A stretch of 64,000 nt of DNA from contig CM041778.1 of NCBI GenBank assembly GCA_023374045.1, forward strand, positions 92,382,839-92,446,838, written 5' to 3'. The DNA comes from Limonium bicolor (lineage: Eukaryota > Streptophyta > Magnoliopsida > Caryophyllales > Plumbaginaceae). Shown here piece by piece: positions 12,901 through 24,104 of the stretch. Below the pieces are notes generated by a model that worked only from the letters and a program-made list of their open reading frames with translations, was not told the DNA's origin and ran no database searches. Made by a program: the position numbers and the translations under genes. Every line of letters begins with the position of its first letter. Within the stretch, counting starts at the first letter, position 1.

Positions 12901-13129
12901 ATATATGATAAATAGAATAAAAATGAAAATAAAATAAAGAAAAGACGAAAATAAAGTTAACAAAACTAAATAAAAAGAGAAATAGAACTCCTAGTTAAAA
13001 TAAGACTAAGATCCATATATTAAAAAACAAAGGAAATGAATTAACTGAATAAAACAAAATCAAATTACCTAAAATATAAACTAAATAATAAATTAAGAAT
13101 ATATATATATAAGAAAACTAAGAAGAAGA

Positions 13130-13400
13130 AAAAAATAGGGACGGAGGAAAAAAGGAAAAAGAAAAAAAGGAAAAGAAAAAAATCAAAACGAAAGGCGAAG
13201 ACGCAAACAGAAAAGAGAAGAGAAGAACAACACAAAAAGAAAAGGACAGGAAAAAAAAAAGGGACAGAAAAGCGAAAAAGGAAAGAAAAAAAGAAAAAAG
13301 AAGAAGAAAAGAAGAAGAAGAAGAATAAGAAAGAAGAAGAAACAGAAGAAGAAGAAGAAGAAGAATAAGAAGAAGAATAAGAAGAAGAAGAAGAATAAGA
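13130..13400. repeat. Purine tract with (GAA)n
   Basis: About 270 bp of almost pure A and G on the plus strand, resolving into GAAGAA and GAATAA repeats, immediately next to the (TAA)n tract. Confidence 0.9.
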
Positions 13401-13403
13401 AGA

Positions 13404-13507
13404 AGAAGAAAGAATAATAATAATAATAAATAATAAGAATAATAAGAATAATAATAAGAATGAATAAGAATAATAATAATAATAATAAGAATAATAATAA
13501 TAAATAA

Positions 13508-13543
<36 letters not shown>

Positions 13544-13564
13544 GTAATATAATAATAATAATAA

Positions 13565-13619
<55 letters not shown>

Positions 13620-13735
13620 CTAATAATAATAATAATAAATAATAATAATATAATAATAATAAATAATAATAATAATAATAAGAATAATAATAATAATAAT
13701 AATAATAAATAATAATAATAATAATAATAATAAAA

Positions 13736-13790
<55 letters not shown>

Positions 13791-13816
13791 TAATAATAAT
13801 AATATAATAATAATAA
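13404..13816. repeat. Long (TAA)n microsatellite
   Basis: About 410 bp of TAA/AAT triplets with occasional interruptions (GAA, TA). The long minus-strand open frame here reads only Tyr and Ile runs and is an artefact of the repeat. Confidence 0.97.
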
Positions 13817-13980
13817 CGAAACGGAAACTAACAGAAACTAACCGTGACCCTACACTATTCAAAATCAAATTCCACGTAAAGTTAAACGAAATGAAAATTG
13901 AATAAAATAAATAAAAGGAGCAAAATTCAAATAAAATCTCAATCAAATAATACAAAAATGTAAATTAACTGTGTTAGAGG

Positions 13981-14003
13981 TCCTCGGTAACGGCGTCAAA
14001 AAC
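13981..14003 (-). other. Athila-type primer-binding region
   Basis: Minus-strand TTTTTGACGCCGTTACC directly after the LTR end. It differs by few bases from the conserved TTTTTGGCGCCGTTGCC of Athila-type elements. Confidence 0.7.
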
Positions 14004-15177
14004 TTGTTAGTAGAAATATGTCATTATCTCTACTTAGATAGTGTACCTATCGTTTTGCGGAATAGTGAATTGAGTGGGGGTTGTCGATCTCAGGGATCTT
14101 GTTCAATTAATTGACAATTTACTAACTAACTAAGAAACTAAATTAAGAAAACTGGAAACGTCAATTTTTCAAGTTTTACTTAATTTAATGAAAAGACGAC
14201 TCAATAAACAAATATAAAATAATAAAACAATCAACATAAACTGATAAAAATAAATAAAGATTAAAACTCTAAATAAAAGAAAGCCCCGGATTGTTCTGCA
14301 AGCCTTTACTTTTTAATCTATCAATAAACTCTTCTCTAATTCTGCAATAAACTTAAAAACTATAATCAATTCGTCAACGACTAAGTCTAACGAATCCTAA
14401 CCAATTGTAAGAACTGACAGCAGACTAATGCTCTAACCCGGACACAACTAATCGCATAAAGAATAGTTTCTATTTGAGACCGATTAACCTATAGGCGGGA
14501 TCATGCTTCTGGTCGTTAATCAGGTTTAATTCATATGTCTTGTTATCTATCTCAGCTTTGCGTGTTGATTAGAAAACTACAAATATTGCTTTAATAATTA
14601 GCTAGAGAACTAAAGCGCATGAAAAACTGGAATTAAACTATTGCATTATTGAATTAGTAAAAAGATTATAAAATAAATATAAAGATCCGGTTTGCTACTC
14701 CAACCCGCTAAAGCTAAACTAACTACTCAAACATAACTGTAAAAATAACAGAGAAAGACATTAAACGAAATAAAAAGAAAGTAGAGAAAACTCAGTTAAC
14801 AAGTTGACTTCGGCTCCCTGCTCCGACTCCGTCAGAAATAATATGTAACAATGATGATATATGGTATGGTAGTGGTAGTGACGGATGAATGTGGTGCTGG
14901 TGGCGAGACGATGATGGTGACATAGGTGATAATGGTGGTATGGTGATGTTGGATGATAATGGTGATGGTGGTGACGGGAAGATGTATGAACAGAGGCGTA
15001 GAGCCCTTTATGCTGGGCGTATGTCCGATTCACAACCCTAACTCTGCTATATATATATATACAGCAGCGAGCTCGATTCTTGATTTTTATCTTTTATTTT
15101 GACCAAAACGCTGCGCTAGGGCTGGAAAATTCACCGCGTCCGGACATGTGTCCAGACTTGTATGTTTGGACACTTCT

Positions 15178-15861
15178 TGTAACACCTCATATGGGTAACT
15201 ATCCAACAACCTAGCTCTCAAACCATCCAGGTTTGAAAACTAGCCATTTTAGGCCCTCAATCCTCACTTGGGATTAAAAGTGGAAGGTCTTGTTGCTATA
15301 GTCAACTCATATATGTTTTATAAACCAGGGGTGGACCGAAGAGGACATGAATTTTGTAAAAAAAATTAATTATATTAAGTTTTAATGTAGTTTTTTATAA
15401 AATAGTAGATATTTTATGTTTTAGTGACCCCACAAATGTCATAAAAATTAACTATAGACATTTTTATTTGTCAGTGACCCCATAATTTCCAATCTCTGGG
15501 TCCGCCCCTATTATACACCATTCATATTACTACTCATATCACGATATGGGATGGGGGTATTACATACTCCCCCACTCAAACAACGCAACGTCCTTGTCAC
15601 AAGCCTAACATCCAAGTCCAATGGACTAGCCCATCCCGACACGGTCCCGAGTCCACTCTGATACCATTTGTAACACCTCATGGGTAACTATCCAACAATC
15701 TAAGCTCTCAAACCATTAAGGTTTGAAAACTAGCCACTTTATGCCCTCAATTCTCACTTGGGCTTAAAAGTGGAAGGTCTTGTTGCTATAGTCAACCCAT
15801 ATGTATCCTTATAAACCATTCACATTACTACTCATATCCCGATGTGGGATGGGGTATTACA
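15178..15861 (-). mobile_element. Complete TRIM retrotransposon (TSD CTTCT)
   Basis: Two LTRs of about 193 bp (15669-15861 and 15178-15564, the latter enlarged by a MITE) bound a roughly 100-bp interior. On the minus strand the LTR runs TGTAATACC...GGTGTTACA. It is followed after two bases by TGGTATCAGAG (15656-15666), the initiator-Met primer-binding site. A G-rich GAGTGGGGGAGTA precedes the other LTR and is the polypurine tract. CTTCT flanks both ends. It has no coding capacity, as expected for a TRIM. Confidence 0.92.
15327..15511. mobile_element. hAT-type MITE inside the TRIM LTR
   Basis: Termini AGGGGTGGACC and GGTCCGCCCCT are an inverted pair. The flanks are TATAAACC and TATACACC (8 bp, one mismatch). 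The other TRIM LTR has the uninterrupted TATAAACCATTCAC. The interior has no coding potential. Confidence 0.85.
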
Positions 15862-16706
15862 CTTCTTTTCCAAGCAATTCTTATTTTGTTTTTCAACTTT
15901 CGAGTCCGGACAGCACCTCTGGACAGTCGAACACAACTTCACACAGGGCCTAGATTCTTCGTTTTTAGCTCCGTTTCGCTCCCTGTTGGTTGCGTTGGAT
16001 TCCTCATGAAAAATTTTATGCATTTCTTAGACTTTTAACTGCATTTGACACATAAAATGTATCAGTTCACGTCAAAACATAAATCTAAAGAAAACATATG
16101 ATAAGTGAGAAATATGGCATGAATTGTTATAGAAAATAGGAATAATTAAAGGCAAAAAATAGATGTATTTCGCACTTATCATTAACTGAAGTTTGAAATA
16201 AAGTATGGTGTACGGTTATTTTTGGTTATAACTGAATTAACTGAATTTAGTACTAATATCCGTTTCAACCAATAACCGTTTTAACGTGTAACCCTTTTTT
16301 ATGTTACACTTTATAATCGTTAACCGTCCGATAACCGAAGTTCCTAAAATAACCAAAATAACAAACTTCCTAAAATAACTGAAATAAAAAAAATTTTAAA
16401 ATAACCAAAATAATCAATTTTTTAAAATAACTGAAATAATCAAAACCTAAACCTATTAAAGTGAGTAGTGAAATATTAGATAAAAATTAATGGGTTAAGA
16501 AATTATTTTTTATAAAAGTTTGGTTATCACGGATAATCGAAGCTTAAATTTCAATATCCAATAACCGAACTGTACTTTATACGGATAACCGTTTAAACCA
16601 AACTAACTGAACTTTTGTAAAACCGTTTAAAAATACGGTGATTGAACTTGAAAAAAAAGGGTTATTTTGGATAATCGAAATAACCGCCCTGTTTGCTCAC
16701 CCCTAG

Positions 16707-19029
16707 CGTTAGTAGCTTTCAATCATGTCCTTGAAATTTACCTTCAGTGTCGGTGGATTTTGGGAGTACGGCGCAACAAAGGTTGGACTGACGGAGGGAT
16801 ACATGCAACATTATCCGGGCAAGGCATAACAAGTTTTTTCTTTCCCTTTTTGTAAAGTCTTCTTTCCTTTTACTTTTGTAAGTGCTTAGTTGATTTTGTC
16901 CCTGCTTGTTCACAAGCCGATGGGACCATAGGTTATGTAAACATGCCTTAATGGAAAATAGCTTGTTACCTTTTCAAATATTTTCCTTGTGTCCTTGGGC
17001 CCATGTCGAGCCAAGTTTTGCGGGGGGAAAAAAATTGGTTTCTTTGCACCCATCTATATTTTAGTGCTAGCTAGTGGGGCATTCAAGCCAACCTGTAGCT
17101 GAGGAAGAAGGCTTGTTTCTTCCTTTCTTCTAAGTGTTTAGTAAGGCGCTCAAACTGATTTATGGTGTGGGGAAGAAAACTGGTTTGTTTTTTACACGGT
17201 TTTGTTTATGGTTTTGCTAGCAAGGCGTTCGAGCTGGTTCGCAACAAAGAAGAGAAAGCTGGTTTCTTCCTTAGGTTTTTCAGAAAATACTTTCTAGTCG
17301 TTCCATAGGCCTTCTATAAGGGGTATCTTTCCCTCAAGAAATGTGGTTCCCTGGCTAACCAGACGACATATTAGGTCTGATTTGGGAACTTTGAACGCTA
17401 GCAATTGAGTAGGCTCGGACTACATAAGAGCTTTCTCCGGGGCCGTAAACACGGGATGTTTGTTTATGGAAGTCAAGATTACTCTGAGCTTTCGTCAACA
17501 CTGGGAACGTGGGCCAGATTGCGAAAGAGCATTGTCCGGAGCCGTAAGCACAGGATGTTTACAGAAGTTTGTATATCAAGAGAGCTTGTTTGGGACTATG
17601 AACACGGACTGGATAGCGTAAGAGTACTACTATCTGGAGCCGCAAACACAGGTTATTACGAATAGTTTGGGTAGCGTGAGAGCTTATTCGAGACTATGAA
17701 CACGGGCCAGATAGCGTAAGAGAATTGTATGGGGCTGTAAACACCTCTAGATAGTGCGAGAGCTTGTCCGAGACTATGAACACGGGGTGTTGAGTTGACT
17801 AAAGGTCACAAGGACTTCCCCAAGAGTCGTGGGCCAGGGGCGGGGTTGCCGTAAGACTTGCATTATTAGCTAGAGACTAGCTGAGAGAGTGTAAGTATAT
17901 TTGATAGGTTATACAAGCGACTAAGTCATTTTATTTGAAACAAAGTTAAGGATATATTACACATTTTGTGAAGAATGAGTATAAAAGATTGAAATACTTA
18001 AACTGGACAATATGTTTGGGGGTTGGTGGCGACTTGGTTGTCGAATTTTAAGCTGTATACGGCGATAGGGGTGACCAATCGAGGTCGAATCCCCCTAACA
18101 AAACTCTTTGACCTGCGTTGCTGCCACATTGCGTAGTCGCCGTGGTAGTCGAACATCTCTTGCTCCAAAACGAAGTTTTTTGTCATGATGGTGTTTTTCT
18201 TGGGTTCTCTACTGGGGGGTGGCAGGGTGGAGCCATTTAAAGATTTACCCCTTTTTGTTGGTTGGGTGGGTAAAGAGGCTTAGTAGTGATGGTGAGGAGG
18301 TTCCTACAGGCGGTGCCAAATGTTAGAGTATAATCTATGTTGTAGGTTGTATTAACTCTTTAGGAGTGAAAAATATAAGATTTATGGATTACGATTAATA
18401 ACAACGGAAGAGGCACGAAGGTTTACATGCTTTGATCTTGAATGATCTAGTCCACGAGGTTGATAGACATTTTTAGTAGAATTGGGAGAATACAAGTGAG
18501 GAGAGACAATTCAGGTGTGAGTGTGTGGTGTTTGTATGCGTGTGTCCTCCTCCCTTAAATGAAGAATGATACTAATGGGCCAACTCGTAACCAGTATTTT
18601 ACCCGGATCGATGATGTGGGCTACTTCTACGTGGAGTAGGGTTGGCATCGTTAGGATAAAGCTTTGCGAGGAAGCTTCCTCTATCTGTCTGTGCTTATCC
18701 TTGTCAGGTGAGGGACGCCTCAATCTTGGGGACTTAATGGTGTGTCAGGAGAGGTCCGGAGTGATAAGCAGTCTTATGAAATTGATGGGACAAGGAAGCG
18801 CAACATGCTTGCCAAGTCTTGAGTGCTTCCATGGTGCCCGAGCTGGGTTGACGTGGTAAGGGAGTTAGTTGGGGCTTTAGCTGGTGCGACGGGGGTAAAT
18901 TCGGCAAGGGTTGATAGAATTTGGTCTTCTCCTTAGGGGCGATGTCTTGACTAGGGAGACTTGACCGAGGTTGTTGGTTTCGGGGTACATGTGATTAGGA
19001 AGATGGAAACATGATTACTTCTTCTAACA
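16707..19029 (-). mobile_element. Partial LTR retrotransposon of Tat/Retand-like type
   Basis: An LTR of 709 bp spans 18321-19029 with TGTTAGA...TCTAACA ends. On the minus strand it is followed directly by TTTGGCACCGCCTGTAGGAA, a diverged form of the TTTGGCGCCGTCTGTGGGAA primer-binding region of Tat-lineage gypsy elements. Downstream on the minus strand an open frame (18186-17998) begins 134 nt after the LTR but matches no domain I know. The other LTR is missing, so the left limit is a guess. Confidence 0.55.
17395..17795. repeat. Roughly 50-bp interspersed tandem repeat
   Basis: At least seven degenerate copies of a unit containing GCGTAAGAGCTT...GGGACTATGAACACGGGCCAGATA, alternating with variants GGAGCCGTAAACACAGG. 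It lies inside the leader of the partial LTR element. Confidence 0.75.
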
Positions 19030-19789
19030 ATAAGTTTAAGGTGTGATCATTTATACCGTATCTAACATATAGAATTCAATAAAATGGACGGATTTGAGAG
19101 AGGATTTGAACAAGGACAATCAATGTCTATATACTATACAACTCTACATTGAATTTTCTTATTAAATCAATCGAAATCCCCATTAAAATATTATTTTAAT
19201 TACTAGGATACTAAAGCTTCATAGGTGTTGACAACTTTGTCAATCTCTCAAGATATTCAAGTTTGAAAGCTAGTTCCGCTAAACTTGGTCCTTATTTGAG
19301 CTTAAAATTGGATGATCTAGTTGGTGTAATCTTATAAAAACGTCACTTAACTATTCATCGGTATTGCAATTTCAGTTCTGGGTGTATCTCACATGAATTC
19401 TTCCTTTTCTTATAATAATATAATAATACATATAAAACACTTCAAACACAAATCACTGTCAAGTTATAATATTACACCCTCTGTTAATTAATCTATGTCG
19501 TTTTATGATTTGAATCTTGTTTAAAAATATAAGATATTCTAGTTTTTGACACTTTGTTTTTCACTTTTAACTCTACTATTCAACACAAAAATAATTATTA
19601 TCTAGATAAAAAAGTAAAAAACAAAAATACATCTTTTTTTATTAGTGTACAGGTATTAAAACGATAGATTTGTTGAACAGGTACCTAAATAATGTAAATC
19701 GTAGATAGGAGGTCCAGCCGTGCCGATCATCATATTTCCATGGGCTCGTCGTCCACGTATTCGAAAATACACTTTAAACTGGGTATAGC
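19030..19789. other. Spacer, no gene seen
   Basis: AT-rich sequence with short open frames only; no domain, splice pattern or repeat that I can support. Confidence 0.6.
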
Positions 19790-19884
19790 CAGTGGCGGAT
19801 CCAGAAATCTTGTTTAGGGGGGGCTAAAAAAATTTTGACACCTAGGGGGCTAGAGCCCCCCTAGCCCCCTCTCCGTCCGCCCTG
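19790..19884. mobile_element. 95-bp hAT-type MITE
   Basis: Ends CAGTGGCGGATCC and GTCCGCCCTG, flanked by GGTATAGC and GGTATAGG (7 of 8 identical). G-rich and C-rich blocks inside (AGGGGGGGCT and AGCCCCCCT) would pair, like the larger hAT element at 8860. Confidence 0.8.
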
Positions 19885-20176
19885 GGTATAGGCGTATAGC
19901 CATAGGAGGCAAAGCGTCTATATACAACCGGAAGCATATTGTAGCGTGTTTCCGGTTACTGATGTGTCATTTTTAATTATACGTTAGTTTTTATTTTCAT
20001 ATTTTGTCTTTAAAATTATATAAAATAAATTATTTTAATTTCTCTATTGATTTAAAAATTATTCAATAATTACAGTTTTAAAAAATTTATCTTAAAATAT
20101 CTTCTATCGCAATTATACAATTTGTATTTTTTGCCATTTTAAATATCAGTTACATGATGATATTAACAACACACGT

Positions 20177-20470
20177 TATTCAACATTTTAAACCATTGGT
20201 CAACATTTTAAACTATTTATTCATCTTTTAAGTCATTTGTTCAAACAAAAATTTATTGTAAAACAGTATCAATTTAATTTACAATTCCTATTTTTCACCA
20301 TTTTTAACACCAGTTACATGTTCATATTAGTTCTACACATTGTTCAACATTTTAAACCATTTGTCAACATTTTAAACCATTTATTCAACATTTTAAACAA
20401 TTTGTTCAACATTTTAAACCATTTGTTCAACATTTTAAACCCATTTGTTCAACAGTTTAAACTATTTTTC
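20177..20470. repeat. 21-bp minisatellite
   Basis: Repeats of TTCAACATTTTAAACCATTTG, in two blocks separated by AT-rich sequence. The open frame across it (20237-20524) simply reads the repeat and is not a gene. Confidence 0.9.
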
Positions 20471-20825
20471 AAAATTTATCTTATAATATTAATAAAATTT
20501 GCTCAGATTAAAATTCCCGACTAGTTTTTTATTGACATTATATATTAAAGGATTATTATTACAATTTTCCTAAAAACAAAAGATTTTATACTTAATAGTT
20601 AATACATTTTTTAGAATTATTTGTTCTAAACTTGTTGTTTTTCTTCTAAAATTAAGGTTTTTTTCTTTAACGCTTACTAAATTGTTTAGATTTATTTATT
20701 TTTAACTTTTAGATTTTCTTCAAGATTCAAAGTTACAATATTTAATTAATTAAAAATTTAATTTTAAATTATAAAATAAAAAAGAGAAAATAACATGATA
20801 TTTTTGTTTTCACGTGTACACCGCA

Positions 20826-20925
20826 AACACACAGGAGGTCCAACCCGTTAGAGGTCAAGTCCAGCTAATCCCAGTGCAGGCCAGTCCAAGTCCAGCTAAC
20901 CCCAGTGCAGGCCAATCCGTGGCCC
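20826..20925. repeat. Tandem duplication of about 40 bp upstream of the plastid-protein gene
   Basis: CAAGTCCAGCTAATCCCAGT and CAAGTCCAGCTAACCCCAGT, each followed by GCAGGCCA, lie about 40 bp apart, some 250 bp before the start codon. They may belong to the promoter region. Confidence 0.7.
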
Positions 20926-21160
20926 CACCCTCCCACGTAGTAAAAAAAGACAAATATTTCGTAATCCAGTAATCATCAGTTATCATCTCTTTTTTACCAA
21001 ATTCCACCAAATTATTGATCAGCCGATCCGATGAAATTTGCACCGAAATATCTCCACTCTCTCAAGTCCCAAGAAACCCTCGCTCGCTGTCGTGATCATT
21101 TTCGTATCAGTAGTCATTCAGCGGCATCACTCACTGTGCTATGCTGGAAACACCATCAAG

Positions 21161-22353
21161 ATGTCCTCATCAGTAGCCGTTGCACAGCAATGCTTCATCC
21201 ACAGCAGCAGCCTATCCCCAACTGCACACAAAGTCAAACTTAGGGTTCCGACAACTCCTGCAGTCTGCAAGATCTCCTCGCAAGAGGACCGAAATGATCT
21301 CGACTCCCCGAGGTAATTCAAGTGCTTCTTTCTAATCTAACTACCAACAACACAAAAACTAAACCAATCATCTTAACGGATATGTAGATTTTGTTTCCAA
21401 TTCGGTGATCAGGGATGTTCGTGTGCGGAATTTGATTCTGTTTTATTTTAAAAAATTCAGGAAACGGGAGAGTCACCTTGCGAAACTAGCGATTGCAGCA
21501 CTCGCGGGGGTTTTGACACTGGGATCTACCCAGGAAGCCTCTGCTGCCAAGTCTGGTGGACGGGTTGGTGTCGATAAGTTTAGATCATCAACTCGTCGGT
21601 CCTCCACACCTGGAATCATGTCTGTTAGGTAAATGACGGACATTGAAATTTTTATCTGCTTTGAATTGACTGATATCTTAAATTGGGAGTACAAAGTTGC
21701 TAATGAGGTTGATACGCGGAGTGCATGTTGCATAATTGTTTGTTTGTGAAATAAACTCTTTATTGTCCATTGTTGCCTTGTTAGCGTAGCGGGATAGTGG
21801 ATTGCCGTTTTGCTGGATCACTGGTACATATGATGAGACTCAAGTATTCTTTTACTTGTGACTTGCTAGTTATGGTACACACAGTAGTGGTTGAACGTGG
21901 AAATGAGTTTATACAGGATAGCGTGGCTCATTATGTTATAACGAGAAGGAGGGAGCTGATCTGAAATTAAATTCAGATATAAATGTGATTCACTTTGCAC
22001 TTTGCAGCCTCATATTTCTTATCCTGAGGCGGTGATCAAAACTCTGAAATTCCTGAGCGTCATATTTATAATGTTTTTGTGTTGAGATGGATAACAGGAG
22101 CGACATCTATGAACGGACCGTGTCACCAGATCCAATGGGTGGAAGCAGGGTTAGTTTTGGACTGCCCTGTTGTGGTGGCTGGGGATGGACTCCCTTTTCC
22201 TTCTCTATGATGAGCCCTCGGGTCTCTGGCGCACGAGTTGGTGTTAGAGGAGGTGGTGGGTTTCAGCTGTTGTTGTTTGTGTTGGCTCTTGCCATGGCCA
22301 CCCTTGGAGGTGCTATCATCAGTTCATTCTACGAGGCAAATGATGATTCTTAA
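21161..22353 (+). CDS. Short plastid-targeted membrane protein, DUF1517/FLAP1-like N-terminal region
   Basis: Three exons (21161-21312, 21461-21628, 22098-22353) with GT-AG borders in consistent phase give 191 aa. Residues 1 to about 50 are Ser-rich with few acidic residues, like a chloroplast transit peptide. A hydrophobic stretch follows (LAKLAIAALAGVLTLG, about 57-72) ending ASAA, which looks like a thylakoid-type signal. Next come SGGRVGVDKFRSSTRRSS, a Gly/aromatic GGWGWTPFSF segment, and a membrane helix FQLLLFVLALAMATLGGAI before EANDDS. The SGGR..G..FRSS and GWGWTPFSF text resembles the front of DUF1517 plastid proteins (FLAP1 type), but the C-terminal domain is missing. The ATG at 21161 is chosen because the frame upstream of it lacks an ATG; 21031 starts a different-frame upstream ORF. 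Gene model good, function unsure. Confidence 0.7.
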
Positions 22354-24104
22354 ATAGAAGCAGAGAGAGAGATAGTTGAGAATGTGAAAGTAAGTTGAAG
22401 CACAACGATGTATAATGTTTTTTTTTTGTTTTCCCCCTCCTAAACTAACCTTGCCCTAATTCCAAAAGCCTTAATCTGGAGAGCGTCGGCATTCCTTGTA
22501 ACTCTTTCATTTCTTTAGACGTATGTATATATATATATATATATTATGGTCAAACTACTTTTTATGTATATATTGATCTAATATAGCCGTTTATGTGAAT
22601 ATATCTTGTTGCTTTTATTGTGTATAAAGTCTATCAATCTGATAACTAGCTATTGGAGAAGGAGTTGGGCTTCAGCTGTTGATGTAAATAGCGCCACAGT
22701 TCACGCCTTGATTAAGGGTACTGTTCCGCTCATCCAGGTAGGTGTTTATTCACTAGCAACTGTTTTTGTTCTTTCGTGTGGTTCTCGTGTTTTTTTTAGA
22801 GAAAGAAGACTTATGGGTTTGTTTGGGATAATTGATGGGAGCTGTTGTTGTGTTCTGCTACTGGAAATTGAGAAGTTGTCTGTTGTTGATTTCGTAGAAG
22901 CTGTCAGCGGTTGGTTTTGGTGTTTGGTGGAATGTCTGTTAATGGTTTTAAAAAGCAGAGACAATTGTTAGATTTTGCTGCTGAAAATTGAGAAGCTGTC
23001 TGCTGATGATTTTGTAGAAGCTGTCAACTGCTGATTTTAAGTGCTTGGTGGAACCTGCAGATTTTAGAAATTGAGAAGTTGTCTGCTGTTGGAAGCTGTT
23101 TGCTGCTGGAAGCTGTTCTCCAAACGAGCTCATTACTTTTAACAGAAACTATGATTATGTCTAGAGCACCAAAACTAAGAACTAACTTGCAATCTACCCA
23201 ATTTCATAGCACAAATATTTCATTGACGTATATTCACGAGCGCCAAGAGGGACTTTGTTTTCGGGATATTAAGCTCCCACCACTGAAGTAGACTACGAAA
23301 GCTACAAATAATCGATCACATTGTTTAATATGGCTCCTTGGTTCTTAAGTTTTTTGAAAATCTGTAACCAAATCCAAAATGGGCTAATCAAGGCTTATTA
23401 TAGATCACTTTATTTAAATGAAGTAATAAAGTGTGAAACAGTCCTGGTTTGAGATGGTATAAACAAATTTCTAAAGCTGCCTGAAAGTATTAGTAGAATT
23501 GGAATATATCCCTAACTGTTTGGTAGACAAATTAACCCAAATCCAAACTAGACAAAAAGTGAAATAGTCAAACTGAATTGAACTTGAACATTACATGAAT
23601 AGATATGAACAAGGCTTGAAAACCAAATGAGTTTAAAATCTTAATCTAACTTGTTCAAATGAGCAGAATACAATTCGAGTTTGAGAATTATATTTAGAAA
23701 TTCTTTGAAAGATAAAAAAAAGTCACTTGAGAATAATCTTATCCTAACCAGTTCCAAGCTCCATCATAACACATTAAGCTCTGTAAGCCCGAGTTTGTAT
23801 GTTACTGGTTTGACATCCTCACTTTTATGAATTATTATTAGAATTATATAAAAAATCTCTAAGTGTTGGTTGAATAACATAGGTAGTTTAGTCATTTTCC
23901 AGGAATATTAATGGAGCATTTTTCATAATATGAGACAGAGTATTATCAGGTGAAATAAGTACAACTTAGTGTTATCCTATGTAATTTTACAAACATAGTG
24001 ATATATTGTGAATTAAGTAAAAACTCAATGGTATTTGGTATATTGACCATATTTTTTTATAAAATGAATACTATCATAAATATACTGAACTCGTACGTTC
24101 AGTC
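22354..24104. other. Intergenic, 3' flank of the plastid-protein gene
   Basis: Contains a (TA)n stretch near 22532-22556 and the repeat at 22858-23115. The open frames at 22606-22971 and 23079-23291 lack any recognisable domain and I do not call them genes. Confidence 0.6.
22858..23115. repeat. Diverged tandem repeat, about 120-bp period
   Basis: GAAATTGAGAAGTTGTCTG, GAAAATTGAGAAGCTGTCTG and GAAATTGAGAAGTTGTCTG recur near 22863, 22982 and 23065. The first two are followed by a GTAGAAGCTGTCA segment and TGGTGGAA; the last copy is partial. Confidence 0.75.

Larger units (their letters stand above)
10483..14004 (-). mobile_element. Interior of the Athila-like element, no intact gene
   Basis: Minus-strand text includes GGGAGGAAACCCAGTGG near 11790, like the GGGAGG..AACCCA block found between pol and the 3' LTR in Athila and Tat elements. 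The right end is the primer-binding region. I see no gag knuckle, protease, RT or integrase motif on either strand; all open frames are short. The element must therefore be mobilised in trans, or is simply dead. Confidence 0.65.
1497..16181 (-). mobile_element. Athila-like LTR retrotransposon derivative, gutted and nested
   Basis: Two directly repeated LTRs bound this element: 1497-10482 (3' LTR on the minus strand, expanded by insertions) and 14005-16181 (5' LTR). Each begins TGTTAG and ends CACTTATYA. On the minus strand the 5' LTR is followed at once by TTTTTGACGCCGTTACC, a diverged form of the primer-binding region characteristic of Athila-type gypsy elements. The 3' LTR is preceded by CTAAGTGTGAGGAAG, the matching polypurine tract. 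The 3.5-kb interior encodes no recognisable gag or pol, so the element is non-autonomous. The flanking 5-mers TTATC and TTAAC are a near-perfect target-site duplication. Confidence 0.8.
14005..16181 (-). repeat. 5' LTR of the Athila-like element, carrying a TRIM
   Basis: This is the partner of the 1497-10482 LTR. It is uninterrupted at the sites where the other copy has the solo LTR and the hAT element. It is itself interrupted at 15178-15861 by a TRIM that duplicated CTTCT. The purine-rich PPT and the primer-binding region place it as the 5' LTR on the minus strand. Confidence 0.8.
1458..16706. mobile_element. MITE with GGGGTGAGCA termini, split by the Athila-like element
   Basis: The left end reads CTAAGGGTGAGCAAA and the right end reads TTTGCTCACCCCTAG, which is an inverted pair. 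The right part (16182-16706) consists largely of degenerate repeats of ATAACCGAA and its complement, typical filler of this kind of plant MITE. Nearly all of the element lies to the right of the Athila-like insertion, with only about 40 bp to its left. I could not find a convincing target-site duplication, so the superfamily is not assigned. Confidence 0.55.

Noticed and set aside
13620..13955. Minus-strand open frame of 111 codons rich in Tyr and Ile
   Set aside because: It is the (TAA)n microsatellite read in one frame; no gene evidence.
17998..18186. Minus-strand 62-codon frame near a PBS as a Gag start
   Set aside because: Position is suggestive, but the protein text matches no Gag domain that I know.
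20237..20524. 95-codon open frame with NILNHLFNILN repeats
   Set aside because: Translation of the 21-bp minisatellite.
22606..22971. 121-codon frame downstream of the plastid-protein gene
   Set aside because: Overlaps a diverged tandem repeat, no ATG context or domain, and not in phase with the upstream gene by any clear splice site.
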